Numbered from the stretch's first letter, positions 19,723 through 31,000 are shown. The stretch is DNA of 64,000 nt from Ceratorhiza oryzae-sativae (GCA_030998015.1 JARWMV010000251.1:434001-498000); one strand, 5' to 3'. Translations and numbers: made by a program. The notes: generated by a model from the letters alone, not told the origin.

Positions 19723-20928
19723 CTCAGGGTTTTTCAAGAATATCAATATGTTGTTGAGGTAAACAATCACAAAGATATCTAGAATACCCCTGAAGATTTC
19801 ATTCATGAAGTTTTGGAAAGCAGTGGGAGCATTTCATAGCCTGAACAGCATCACCAAGTATTTGAACAACCTGTATTTGGTTTTGAACACAGTCTTCCAT
19901 TCATCACCTTCTTTGATCCAAACCCAAACTAGGTTGTAACCCCATTTCAGATCCAAGGTAGTGAATATTTTTGCACCCTGGAGTTTCTCCATCAAGGTGG
20001 ATATGAGTGGAATGGGGTACACATTTTTCACTGTGTTGGCATTGAGCAAACAATAGTTGACACACATTCTCTGCTTGCCATTCTTTTTGGGGACAAAGAT
20101 GACTGGAGAGCAGTAGCAAGACTTGGAGGGTCTAATGAGCCCCTTGTCTAGTTGCTCCTTGAGTATCCAGCATAGTTCCTCATCACCAGAAGACCTTAAC
20201 AGATATACAGGTCCCTTTACTGGTGCATTGGGGTCCTTGAGGACTATCTCAAGGCCAAAGGGTTGATGGGGAGGAAGCTCTGTCATCACATCATCTTCAG
20301 CAAATACATCTGTATAGTCCTGGAGTTCCTCTGGGATGCCTTCAAGTGGGTTTGACACCATGACACCTCCAGGGTCCCTAGGGATGCCTTCAAGAGGTTG
20401 GAAAACCTCAACACCTCCTAGATCTGAGTCAAAAGGGTCCAAATGGTCCCTGACATTTTCAAGAACTACATTAGAAGCTGGGACACATTTTTTAATACAA
20501 TATGGGGAATCAAAGGTAAGATGTTTGTTAGGCCAGTCTATACTAGAGTTGTGTAATTTGAGCCAGGACATTCCAAGTACAAGCATATGTCTACCTATGT
20601 CTGCTACATTACAAACCAATTGTTCTTTATGACTACCTATTTCTAAGATAAATATACATTCCATATCAACAAGTCCAGAACTGATTTCACAACCATCAAT
20701 AACTTTTAGTTTTTTTGGGTTTTTCTTTTTCTGAGTGGGTATTTGATATTGAGCAACTAATCTTGGGTGAATAAAGCAGGATGAGGTGCTGGAGTCAACC
20801 ATAGCCCAACCATGCATTGTCTGCATATGGTGGACACTTTTGTTTGTGGGAGCAGACAGGACTGAAGATGCAGTAAAATATATATTTAGAGGCAACACAT
20901 TATCTACAGCATATATCTCAAAGTCCAT
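19723..20928 (-). pseudogene. Protease and RT part of second Gypsy element, catalytic Asp pair lost
   Basis: The frame shows a protease-like region (MVDSSTSSCFIHPRLV and LVLGMSWL), the RT blocks FVPKKNGKQRMCVNYCLLN and FTTLDLKWGYN, then a stop (CTATGA, near 19836). Past it the frame continues [14 protein letters not shown] and the active-site box reads YLNNIL (19750-19761) instead of the family's Y-x-D-D. Both Asp codons appear changed to Asn. Confidence 0.8.
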
Positions 20929-20966
20929 ATCTTTCTCCCCTGAAATGCTTGCTCCAATATTGGCAT

Positions 20967-21245
20967 TCAGAGTTCCTTGTTTTCTGACTCCTCATCAGAT
21001 AGCAATACACCTTGTCCAGAGTAGGATTTCAAGGGACAGACACTTGCATAGTGGCCACAACCACCACAGGTATTACATATTACTGGCTTTTTCCCTTTAC
21101 CTGCAGCATCAAGGTCCATGGGTCCAGGACCCTGGGCAGGAGCAAGCTTGGGAGTGGAGGGAGCAACAACAGCAATGGGATGTGAATCCTTTTTGATGTT
21201 TTTAAAAGTAGATTCTTCTGAAGGTCCATCATTCCATTTGACCAT
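20967..21245 (-). pseudogene. Gag zinc-knuckle part of second Gypsy element
   Basis: A 92-residue frame with one CX2CX4HX4C knuckle, CNTCGGCGHYASVC, for RNA binding. It is separated from the larger Gag frame by stops between 21246 and 21494, although fragments of the same Gag run through that gap. Confidence 0.7.
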
Positions 21246-21494
21246 TGGGACTACTGTGCCTTTTGTGTTTTTACCAATGGCTGTGATTGTTCCTTTTCAA
21301 GCCTTACCATTCACAATTGCATAGACCTTTTCCCTGACAGACATTTTTTCCCTGGCATTGCCTGTGGGAGATGCCACCAACAGCAAGGTCATGCTTTTGG
21401 AAGTGGTATTGCCTGATTTGGATGACAAGCCTGCTTTGGAGGACTTATTCTGGCTTTTGAAGGCCTCAAGATGTTGATCAATTTTTAGGGCTTT

Positions 21495-22364
21495 TTAAGC
21501 CAACACTTGGAGTATGACTGAGCTGAGGTTGTAATTGAAGTCTTGGGCCACCATGACCTTCTTGATCTCAACTGAGAGATTGTTGTAGAAGTGGTCACAC
21601 AGTGCCTGTTCATTGTACCTGAGCTCTTGAGAGTATGTCTGGAAGTCTTGGAAGTACTCCTGAACTGATCCTGTTTGGGTGAGCTCTATGTATTTAGCCC
21701 AGAAGTTTTTGGTTTTATTGGAGACATTCCAACAAGCATCAAATTGCTCCCAGAAGCTTTGTAGGTCATGTAACCAGGGAACAGGTACACCTTGAACAAC
21801 ATCTTGATCAAGAAATGATTCAAGCCATTCATGGGCTTTGCCTTCTAAGCAGGAGATAAAATAAGCAATCTGCTTGTCAACAGATGCCTGGGGATATGAA
21901 ATATGCATACAATGTGTGACTGTGACCATGAAAGATGCTGCCTTGTCCTTGTCTGTGCCATCAAATTTTGCCAGGGGGGCAAGTTTTGGGATATGCAACC
22001 TGCTTGGCTGTATAGCTGGGGCTGGTGCAGGTGCAGGAGCTGGTGTTTGTGCCATTACCCAGTTCATGTTCATTTCAAGGGCTTGGATACTAGCTTCAAA
22101 ACCCTGCATGTTGTTATTGGCTGTTCGTAGATCAGCCCCTGTTACTCCCATATAGACTGTGAAGTTGTGATTGATGGCAACCAGGACATCTTTGATTTCT
22201 TGGAAAAACCTAGCCTGGTTGGCTTGGTCAGCAGGGAGTGTGATTTGGTTGGGGTCAACTGAGATGTAGTTGGGTGCAGGGGCAGGAGCAGGAGTTGGGA
22301 CAGGAGTGGTGGCAGGGGCAGCAGGAGTAGATGACATAGCTATAATAGGAAGGAGGATGGACAA
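21495..22364 (-). CDS. Gag of second Gypsy element
   Basis: The 289-residue frame starts near 22364, with an internal ATG (MSSTPAAPATTP) also likely. An Ala/Pro-rich N-terminus precedes the retrotransposon Gag fold (FDGTDKDKAASFMVTV, YFISCLEGKAHEWL, FWEQFDACWNV, YFQDFQTYSQELRYNEQALCDHFYNNL in separate blocks). The reading frame is open, but downstream parts of the polyprotein are broken. Sequence 22365-22701 is leader-like DNA with no gene seen. Confidence 0.75.
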   Translation of the reverse strand: MSILLPIIAMSSTPAAPATTPVPTPAPAPAPNYISVDPNQITLPADQANQARFFQEIKDVLVAINHNFTVYMGVTGADLRTANNNMQGFEASIQALEMNMNWVMAQTPAPAPAPAPAIQPSRLHIPKLAPLAKFDGTDKDKAASFMVTVTHCMHISYPQASVDKQIAYFISCLEGKAHEWLESFLDQDVVQGVPVPWLHDLQSFWEQFDACWNVSNKTKNFWAKYIELTQTGSVQEYFQDFQTYSQELRYNEQALCDHFYNNLSVEIKKVMVAQDFNYNLSSVILQVLA

Positions 22365-22701
22365 GTATGGGTGCTCTTGAAGCTGGGATTTTCACTCTCA
22401 AACACTGTGGTTGCTCTTTCACCTAGTGTTGGACAATGACTACTACTAATAAGCAAGCTGTTGACAGGCATGATTTAGAGCATCCTCTTTGCAAGTGGGT
22501 GATTTGCTGACTACAACATGTGTGGTGATGGACAAGAGTCCTAAGGTTGGGCAATAGGAACTGTCTGCCTTGTAGACACCTGTTACTGGATAGTCTCTTT
22601 CTGCTTTTGACTATTATGCAGTCCAAGCCCTTCTCCTTTTCACAGTAGGCTAGTACAGGGGTTCATCTCAACTCCCAAGGGGTATGAAGAACTCAACCTA
22701 A

Positions 22702-23219
22702 TGTCAGAGCTGACAACCTGAACAACAGTGCCAAATGCTTATAAGGTGACAGTGGACCCAAAGGCTATGATGGCCAAGGGTCTAACTACAATGCCTAAGG
22801 GTGGATGCACAGTGAGGGGAAGGGGTGCAACAATATGCAGAGGGGTTCAGAGGTGCACTTGTGCTGAAGAGCACTGGGCAGGAACTAAGTGGCTTGGTGA
22901 CCAACTCAGGTAGAAGGGATAGTTCAACAGGAGGTCAAGTTCTGAGGCTTAAGGCTCTCAGAATCTCCCTTATATATTCACAGCTGAGGCAGTACATATG
23001 TAATAAGAAGTCTAAGTAAATTGTACAATGACAGAAATGGTGCCACATCAACAGAATATTCCAGAATACATCAACAGTGGTCAACAACAACAAGGTCACA
23101 TGACTCAATTGGTTATTCTATGCATATATCTGAATAAACAGGACTTGTCCAAAAAAATAGAGGTAAAATAAATCATAATAAATTTGGATAAATTTGTGCT
23201 CATGGTCTAGGCCATGACA
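22702..23219 (+). repeat. LTR (TGTCAGAGC family), plus orientation
   Basis: Starts TGTCAGAGCTGACAACC and ends GGCCATGACA, 518 bp. Its reverse-oriented sister is at 23338-23843. Flanking pentamers (cctaa and catat) do not match. The intervening 118 bp (23220-23337) shows no gene. Confidence 0.7.
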
Positions 23220-23337
23220 CATATCAACAGATGGTTTGTTCACAAATCATCAGGAAAAACTGGGTTATTTATAAACATAGATTTCACAGATTATAGGCAA
23301 TATAGGAAATTTGTGAAATCCAGTTTTTGTCATGGCC

Positions 23338-23843
23338 TAGACCACAAGCACAAATTTATTCAGATTTTATCTTATTTTATTTTCATTGGTTGTCCTGGTT
23401 TTTGAACAAGTCCTGTTTATTCAGATATACGCATAGAATTGTTGACTGAGTCATGTGACCTTGTTGTTGTTGACCACTGTTGACATATTCCAGAATATTC
23501 TGACTGATGTGGCACCACTCCTGTAAATCATACAATCCCATAGTTCACATGTACTGCCTCCTGCTGAATATATAAGGGAGAGTCTGAGAGCCTTAAGCCT
23601 CAGAAATTGACCTCCTGTCAAACATCTACCTTCTACCTGCACAGTTACCAAGCCAAGCAATCTCTGCCCAGACCTCTTAAGGCCAAGTGCACTTCTAAAC
23701 CCCTCTGCATGTTGTCACACCCATCCTCCTCACTGCATGTCCCCTCTTAGATGTTGCAGTCTTGATCCTCAGTGTTACAGTGCTTGGATCTGCCTTCACC
23801 TCACAAGCATTAGGTGTTGCCATTCAGGCTGTTGGCTCTGACA
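23338..23843 (-). repeat. Solo LTR (TGTCAGAGC family), minus orientation, 5-bp TSD gtttt
   Basis: Plus-strand termini are TGTCATGGCCTAGACC and GGCTCTGACA (506 bp), the reverse complement of the LTR at 22702. Perfect GTTTT repeats flank it (23333-23337 and 23844-23848). The two LTRs form an imperfect palindrome with arms of about 0.5 kb. Confidence 0.85.
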
Positions 23844-24149
23844 GTTTTAATAAACCTGGCTACCTCCCAGCCCATGCTCCCCATAGCACAGTGTTAAGCC
23901 ATGAGCTGAATGTGGTCCTTGCTTCTGTCCTCTTCCCACTGGAAGCACTTTGGCACTAATTTTGGGGAATTTCTAATTCTGTTATTGCTATAATCCTGGT
24001 TTATCCACAGTTATTGCCTATAATCAACACCCCCCCCCACCATTTATTGTAGGTATTAAAAGGGGGGGTCAGCAATTCTTGCAACTGGTTTATAGGCTGT
24101 TATTCTTTATTCTTTACATTAATAATTCAGGGGAGTTTTCCCTGATGTA
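23844..24149. other. Non-coding repeat DNA with C- and G-runs
   Basis: A C9 run near 24029 and a purine run AAAAGGGGGGG near 24060 lie in CpG-poor DNA. The purine run resembles a polypurine tract but no LTR boundary follows it. No gene is seen. Confidence 0.4.
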
Positions 24150-24456
24150 CAGCATGCACTATGGCTGTGCATCTTCCTTTCCAAGTTTGGATTTGAGTGC
24201 ATGAATGCTACACCTGTGTTAACCAACTCTTGATTAGCAATTGCACTTGCTCAAGACTTGCAATTTCATGGTAGATCAAAGCATATTGATATCCAACATC
24301 ATGTTATTTGTCAACACATTGAAAATGGTGAAATTGCAATCCCACATGCAATTGGCATTGACAACCTTGTGGATGGCTTCACAAAGCCTTTACCAGCACC
24401 TGATTTTAGTTGCAATTTATCTGTTTTAATGTCCTTGTCATATGTCAGATGGGGAG
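24150..24456 (+). pseudogene. Copia RNase H C-terminal fragment
   Basis: The plus-strand frame contains FHGRSKHIDIQHHVI and DGFTKPLPAPDF, close to the copy at 143-427, and upstream traces of the same protein with stops. It ends SLSYVRWG directly before LTR sequence at 24457. It is a dead remnant in the opposite orientation to the first copy. Confidence 0.75.
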
Positions 24457-24903
24457 TGTTGTTTGTGCATGCAATACTCAGCAAAAACTGGTGAGTGGCA
24501 TAGCATGTGATTACATGTAATCAGGGTGTTATTACAATGGGGGTATGGTAATGGTGTAATGGGTGTAATATCCTGGCATTACACCTGTGTGACCACATGT
24601 CATTTGTGTGTCATTACATCATTACCATACCCCTGGTGTAACTACACCAAAGGTTTTTGCTGAGTATGATGATGAGCAATGATATGCGCGAAGCGCATAT
24701 CACACTGTTTCCATTGTACGATGCTTTGCATCTATGCATTGCCAGCTATTATTGTATTACACACGATGAGCGAGTAGCGCCTATACACTGTATAAAGAGC
24801 AAAGCTCTTTCCTGTGTAATCTCATCCTGCCTATGAATCCTATATATATTACTCTAACTGCACACACATACATTCATCAAGTACTATGTGAGCAACTGGA
24901 ACA
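24457..24903 (+). repeat. 3' LTR of Copia remnant, interrupted by a MITE
   Basis: Starts TGTTGTTTGTGCATGC after a GGGGAG purine run and probably ends near AACTGGAACA (24903). It contains the likely promoter CTATACACTGTATAAAGAGC (near 24780). A MITE occupies 24477-24664. The right end is tentative. Confidence 0.5.
24477..24664. mobile_element. MITE, about 188 bp, TA target duplication
   Basis: Starts CTCAGCAAAAAC and ends GTTTTTGCTGAG, flanked by TA on both sides (24475-24476 and 24665-24666). The interior repeats GTAAT/ATTAC motifs. Termini resemble the MITE at 582-766 (CTCTGCAAAAACC). The TA duplication suggests mobilisation by a Tc1/mariner-type transposase. Confidence 0.75.
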
Positions 24904-26120
24904 CATTCAAAAGATCTATGATCGGCAGCCTATGTTTATCAATTGTCATCGAATGATACAGAAATCAGTTACTGAGAATCACACTTAGACGCCTTGATGG
25001 CCGCGTATACACAATCCAAACTCATAAAGTTCCACACATTTTTAGGTTAGGCACACCCGCGCAGATCCATCGGCCGAGCGATGATATCGTGTCGATCCCC
25101 CTGTTAAACACGTCCATCGAGAGCGATCCACACAGCATGCATCGGCCCGACACTAGCGCAACTCCCTTCCCTCTCCCTCGACCCCTGTCCCCCACATTAA
25201 CCCGCTTGCTCGTCCAGCCCCGACCCCTCTGCTGTCAGTCTCGTCGGCGCACTAGCCTTTCTGTTGCGCGCAAAGACACGCGAGGACCCTCGGCCGGCGT
25301 GGAATATCTTTACCGCGCGGGCCGAATTTGAGGCCTGACGGGATGCGCCAAGAGGGTTTTCGTGGAGTGTTCACGAGTGATCACGGCCTCTCGCTCTCGC
25401 TACCCGGCGTCTGGACGAACTGAACGGACTCCACCGCTCGGTCGAGACTTCGGGAGCACAACCTCAGTTTCCTGATGGGGGGGGGGCAGGAAAAATCTCT
25501 CCTTGGTGATTTTAGGTGAATCGATTGGCCTTGGTGATTTTAGGTGAATCGATTGGCACTGTGGTTGTACTGGCCATGTGTTTGTTGTTTAAATGGTGGG
25601 GATGGGTTCTCATATCCCTCTTTTCATCCCCCACCTGTCCCAGGTAGGGAGCATCAGCTCGCCCCCACTGTGGCACCCAAGCGTAATTGCCCAAGTCTCC
25701 ACCTTGACTCTTTCCGGCTGGTTCCGAGGGTTGTTCGAAACCAAGGCCACCTGGTAACGCATGATTATAGCTTCCAGCGCCGCCGGTCAGGTTTTTAGTC
25801 CTGTCTCTGAGGAGCAAGGTAAGTGTGATTCTTCCTATAATCTATTTATATCGCCAAGTGGTGAGTATGTGTGTCTTACGTCTTCCCGTCTCTCTGTTGT
25901 TGACGCATCTTGGTGTGATAGCGATATCTCAAGAGAATGTTGTTTTCGACAGATTGGTCTCTCATTTTTGCACACTCTCCTATTATACATTCTGGGTGTG
26001 CCTACCCTGCATCGTGTTGCTATGGCTCACATGGCAGAACCTATGGGTCATAATCGAACGCCTTGACGCAGCACCGATCGAGGAATCTCATAGTAAGCAA
26101 CACTACTAGTCTGGTGGTTC
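24904..26120. other. Intergenic DNA with a 28-bp tandem duplication; possible 5' exons of the caspase-like gene
   Basis: The sequence changes here from CpG-poor repeats to normal GC. A 28-bp unit, CCTTGGTGATTTTAGGTGAA plus 8 bases, occurs twice in tandem at about 25502-25557, after a G10 run near 25479-25488. Short open frames overlap on both strands without recognisable domains. An ATG at 25761 followed by a GTAAGT donor near 25818 could be a first exon of the downstream gene. Confidence 0.4.
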
Positions 26121-27421
26121 TTGGGGTGGGTGCAAGCTGATACGTTCCCAGGTCTATATAAACAAATTCTGAAATTAGGGAGACCTAGAGTTACAAGCCG
26201 CCCTGTCCAAGTGGACAGTTCTAGTAATACTCCAAACAGTCTTCTCGATGAACCAACCACTTCAACCGATAAAGTCCAGTCCATTCGAAGAAGACATGAT
26301 TGCACAGTCCAAAGCAGCAGCTTGTCCGTTTCAAATCACCTGAGGCTCATATATCGGGTTATTCCCACGTTCACAATCCCATTATTAAGGACGCTAAATC
26401 TAGGATCGAGAGATCTTGCTCGGGATTTAACGTTTCTCGTCGTGGCGTGCGGTCAAGAAGGCACAAACCAGAGCATATCAGACCCGAGGCTCGACAGTGC
26501 CTACCTCAGAGAGATATTCAACAACTCCAGACATATTTTCTTTCATTCGCTCTTGGATGACGCTGCCAACACGGCTAGAATCCGCGAAACGGTCACCTCT
26601 CTTTGGAGCGAGGCAGCTCGTGGCGCCTGCTTCCTGCTGCTTCTCACCGGCCATGGCGATGAAAATGCGATGGCGCTGCACAACGGCGAACGAATCTCCG
26701 AAACCGATCTCGATAAACTATTCAAGGACCTTCCCCCTAAAGATATTGACGTTATCATCATTTTCGACATCTGCCGGGATGTCGAGGCTCCAGCGGCCAG
26801 GGTGGGTAAGCACATAGCTCTGGTTTGGACTTGCTCCCCTGGCCAACGTGCTTGGGCCCTCGAGTTTCGCTCGTTCCGCATGCCGAGCTCGTTCTTCTTG
26901 ATTGCGCTGTTTATAGCTTCCTGCGATGTAGGTCAAAGTCCTGAGCTACCATTTGAGCACTACGTAGCCCTACGCGTCAGGCAACTCGCCGTATTCAACA
27001 ATCACATCCAACACTGGCAAGACTGTAACCTTTGCATGCCTGGACATCCTTGTCCCGAAGCTTTTGAAGCGGGGACCGGGAACGAGCAGGATATCGATCT
27101 GGAGCAGGCTCCGGTGAGTACTTCTAATTTCCGAGCTACCCCCTGGTTCTCAATGGTTTGCGACAGGGCGCATTGACCCAGTTACACCGCCTGTTCACCC
27201 CAAACTCTCGTTTTATCGAAGAATCAGCAAATATTTGTAGCTTTATGATGCGGAACACGGCATTCGTAAGAAGTGTAGGTTTTTGCCGCTGTTTCAAGGC
27301 AGGCTGTACGATGCTGATTGTCTCTTAGAACAATCTTCCAATACCTGGTCCGTCTACTCGAGGTGCAGAAGCCTGTATTTCCCAGGGGAGCATAGACTCG
27401 GCGCGCGAGGATGCAAGCTGA
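26121..27421 (+). CDS. Caspase-like (peptidase C14 fold) protein, copy 1
   Basis: The first long exon, to 27113, holds a caspase-like core: FLVVACGQE beta-strand, then LTGHGDENAM with the candidate catalytic His, then IIIFDICRDVE with the candidate catalytic Cys (family form D-x-C). A conserved CNLCMPGHPCPEAFE segment follows. Two more exons, 27167-27274 and 27329-27421, are supported by GTGAGT/CAG and GTAGGT/TAG borders and by exact correspondence with copy 2 at 28308. The true start is not fixed: the long exon has no early ATG, so at least one upstream exon exists. Caspase-fold proteases of fungi act in cell death or stress; this product's role is unknown. The unusual R after the catalytic Cys and lack of a recognised C-terminal effector-binding domain leave open that it is a pseudo-protease. 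Confidence 0.75.
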
Positions 27422-28307
27422 GGAGGGCTCCTTTCTTCAATTTGATAGAATATTTCCTTTATGTTGTGTGGCTAGGATATTGATTGCCCTTCGCCACATA
27501 TACTCTTGTATATTGCCCACGACACGATAGAATTTATTGCCTTGGAGGTATACGCTGGACAACAGATGCGAGTGAGTAGTGTGACTATGGCTGGGTGGCG
27601 TGCAATGGTTTACCAGCACCGAGTCAAACCAGGCGGGCAGTAGTTGATCGAGGGATGGCTTGTTGATGGACCCACCCGGTAGCATCCAAGCTCGGGAAGA
27701 GGAAGTAATAGCCTTGAACGAGGGGAGGAATCTATGCTCCATTTTGTGTCTGGCGATCCGAATACCGTTCAGCCGGCCGGCCGTGGAGACGCGTCCCGTG
27801 GGACAGCATTGGCGCCGCGAGTCACGTGCGACGTGCTCCTTATAAGCGAGCCCCGACCACCTCTCAAGTCGCATACTCGCCCAGAGATGCTGGCTATCTG
27901 CTGCGTCGTCGGCGTTGCGCTAGCCCTCGCCGCCATCCTGTTTCCCACCCCTTGGTTTATCGTCTTTTTGCTTGCAGTCTCCCAGCCGCGGTGCTCTCGT
28001 ATCGGCCGTCCTAGGGTCGCCGACATCTTCACGGCTAGTGCGATCAGTACGTCCATACATGCGCCAGAGAGATTGCTCTGCTCACGACCATGTTCGCGTT
28101 AGTTCCGCGGCGCGCCAACGAACGACATGTCGACGACCCTCACGACGATCGCCCCTTGACGTATTTTCGCCGGCGAGCGCATGACGGCTTGGAAACCAAC
28201 CGTGAGCATCCTCGTATATCTGAAATTCCTTGCTTCAATTTTGCTTAGATTGGGGACAATATGCGAGAAACACGGTTCTCTTTCCTATTGGGGGCGGAAA
28301 GGAAAGT
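27422..28307. other. Intergenic region between the two caspase-like genes
   Basis: No domain-bearing frame. A hydrophobic stretch is encoded on the plus strand near 27890-27985 (MLAICCVVGVALALAAILF), which could be a signal or membrane exon of the downstream gene or chance. Confidence 0.35.
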
Positions 28308-29627
28308 ATGAGATGTGAGCATACCGACAAGTGGCAGAACCATATGCCTGTGCTAACCTCTTTTGCGTCTTTAGTCCATCCTCCCCGACAGCGTCGCCTC
28401 GCGTTGCTGTGTCAAACGCCAGATTGTTATGATTCAAGACACTCTCAGCCACTTGGACTTTCCATTCAGGCCCAGCCACATGCGCGACTGCAAGGACAAC
28501 GCACGCCGGGGATCCGCCGCGGAGCAAGCGCCTCGATTGCTGTCATTCCTCAGATCACCCCTCGCCCCCGCAGCTTTGCGTCGAGCTGCAACTCTTTAGA
28601 AACCACACTCTACGAGGGATCGAGCAGCCTCCAAACAGCCACTCTCTCATTTTTGGTCGTTGCGTGCGGCCACCAGGACCCGGACGAGCCGATCAAAGAC
28701 CCGGCCCTGGACGCATCCTACTTGCAGGACGCCCTCGGCGATTCTACTGAGATTTCATTCGTGTCCCTTTTGGGGAACGACGCCACGCTGGCCAAAATTA
28801 AGGAGAATATCACATCGCTCTGGAACCAAGCAGCCCTTGGTACTTATCTGCTGCTGCTGCTCACCGGTCATGGCAACAACAACACGATGGAGCTATCCAG
28901 TGGAGAGACGATCGATGAGTCATATCTGAACAGCCTCTTCCAATCTCTTCCCAAAAGGGATCTTCACGTTATCATAGTGTTTGACATTTGTCGAAACAAC
29001 AAAGACAAGGCAGCCATCATGATGGACAAGCGTATCGCACTTGTGTGGTCATGTTCCCCCGGCCAGCGAGCGTATGCCCTCAAGTTCGGATCGTTTCGCA
29101 TGCCTAGCTCTTTCTTTTTGATCGGGATATTCATGGCTTCTTGGGATGTGAGCTGTAATCCTGCGAATGGGTTTGAGCACCACCTCGGCGAGCGCATCAG
29201 GCAACTTGCCAAGTTCAACAATCACATCGAGCACCGAAATATATGTAACCTCTGCCTTGCCAATCAACCATGCCCCGAAACGTTTGAGATGAGGAAAGAG
29301 TTTGAACAGGACATAGACTTAGAGCAAGCGCAGGTAAGCAACTATGTTCGCTAGATGATTTTCTTGACTCTAAAACTTTTGTCTGACAGGGTTCTTTGAG
29401 CGCTTTGCATGCTTTGCTCATGCGACACCCTCGGTTTACTAGACTCTCCGAAGACGTTGCTAATTTTATGTTGAATAACAACCCATTCCTCAAAAGTGTG
29501 AGTCTATGCTTCCCTAATTTCTTTTATTTTATCTCACATCCATCAGAACGATCTTCTTTTGCCCAATCGTCCCCTTCGGGGCGTCAAATGCGCGATTTCT
29601 CAAGCTCCCTTGGCCGCTGCGGCATGA
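28308..29627 (+). CDS. Caspase-like (peptidase C14 fold) protein, copy 2
   Basis: A tandem paralogue of the gene at 26121. The core reads FLVVACGHQD, LTGHGNNNTM (His) and VIIVFDICRNN (Cys), followed by SPGQRAYALKFGSFRMPSSF, shared with copy 1, and CNLCLANQPCPETFE. Exons end at 29333, then 29390-29497 and 29547-29627; the last ends APLAAAA. A tentative start is the ATG at 28308 with an intron from GTGAGC to TTTAG (about 28315-28374); other upstream exons are possible. The two copies are about 2 kb apart in the same orientation, so they arose by tandem duplication and have diverged mainly at the N-terminus. Confidence 0.75.
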
Positions 29628-31000
29628 TATGCCAGCGAGGATCGGTTTTTTCTCGGTTTCAACTTTCTTTCATTTCAGCCAAATTTTCTATCACGCATCC
29701 GTGTATTCCAGTTCTCAATTGTATAATTAATATGTATCCTCGCACTTATATTCACACTTGTATATTAGTTGTACATCTAGAAATTATGTATCATGTTCGG
29801 TGTCGTCCAGTCAAATTGCAGCCGTTTCCTCGGTTTCCCTGGAGGGAGTTGAGTATCCGCTGTAGAATACAAATATATATAAATACATAAATGCATATCG
29901 AATATGCCAGAATGAACTAGCAATCGCATGACTCGTGTAGTACGAATCTTGTACTTACTGTAACGTTCTACGATGTGCTAGAACGCCCCTTTCTCATGTA
30001 TATAAAGAGCTCTGTTTCGCTCCATAGGTAGTCATTCGCGTACTTGAATATATCATAGTTTTACTCGTCTTAAGCACACTGCGCTCCGCGCATATAGCGT
30101 GATATATATACATATACATATTGTGGTGATCAACATTCGCTCCACGATGAACTGCCCAGGTAACGAGCTAGCAACACGATGACCGCAGCATGATGAAATG
30201 AACCACTCTATTTTCTCCAGAAACTTACGTTCTCTGAAATAGAGTAGGAACAGGCGAGTAATGTCCTTGCGTAACTCGACACATTTCCCAATCGGTCCAT
30301 TGATATTCGCCTAGAGCGCATATACGATATCTGGCACAATCATTTAGCAGAATTAGAGATATCTGCACATGCTATAAGGTGCACAGTGCTTCTCCGTTGT
30401 GGAGATGGATTATCCCAAAGTGAGGATATGGCAGCATACCAATGGGGCTTCAGCCCAGATCCTGAATCCGAGAACATGTTACCTCGTAACTATTATGCTG
30501 GTTTATTATTCCGCCCTGTCTCTAAACTTTAGGCCAAAATAGCCCATGGCGAAAGCTCTGTTATTCATATTTCCGAACCAGTAACAACAAATACTTCCTG
30601 GACCCAAACTAGTTATACTTACGATCAAGCAAGCGGAGGTGGCCTTGGTGACACTTCATGATCGGGAGGATTGAGGCGTTGATTGTGCCTATAAAAATAC
30701 TCAGGAATCTTCGCCCTAACATAACTTCAATGATACGTCTCACATAGCACTGATATTCGAATGAACTACATGTCAACTACGAGTTGTCTGCCCCGTAATT
30801 TCCTAGCATGTATAGCACGAAGGATCCATTGTAGCGGATTTCCTTCGAACATTTCCGACCATTATATTCTCTCACATTGTTCCACTGCCCCTTATAAATT
30901 ACCATGTGTCAATGTGCTCAGCCTCAACCTAGATTTGTCATTTGTCGTCGTCCTGTCTTACTGGTATTGGTTGTAATTTAAAACAAAGCGAACGCCCTAC
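29628..31000. other. Intergenic region with an LTR-like segment
   Basis: About 29958-30134 runs from TGTAACGTTCTACG to GTGGTGATCAACA and contains TATATAAAGAGCTCTGTTTC, like the promoter of the Copia LTR at 24457. It may be a small solo LTR, but no target duplication is seen. The rest is AT-rich with no supported gene. Confidence 0.35.

Larger units (their letters stand above)
18002..22701 (-). mobile_element. Second Gypsy element (Tf2-like order), heavily mutated
   Basis: On the minus strand the order is gag (22364-21495), CCHC knuckle (21245-20967), protease and RT (20928-19723), RNase H (19156-18595) and integrase N-terminus (18594-18002), the order of a chromovirus-like Gypsy. The pol is split by a solo LTR at 19157-19722 and cut after the integrase zinc finger by the outer Gypsy element. 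Stops and catalytic substitutions are frequent and CpG is depleted. Its own LTRs are not certain; an LTR of another family begins at 22702. Confidence 0.75.

Noticed and set aside
25089..25331. Pro/Arg-rich 80-codon frame
   Set aside because: No domain, no splice support, and it lies in low-complexity GC-rich DNA.
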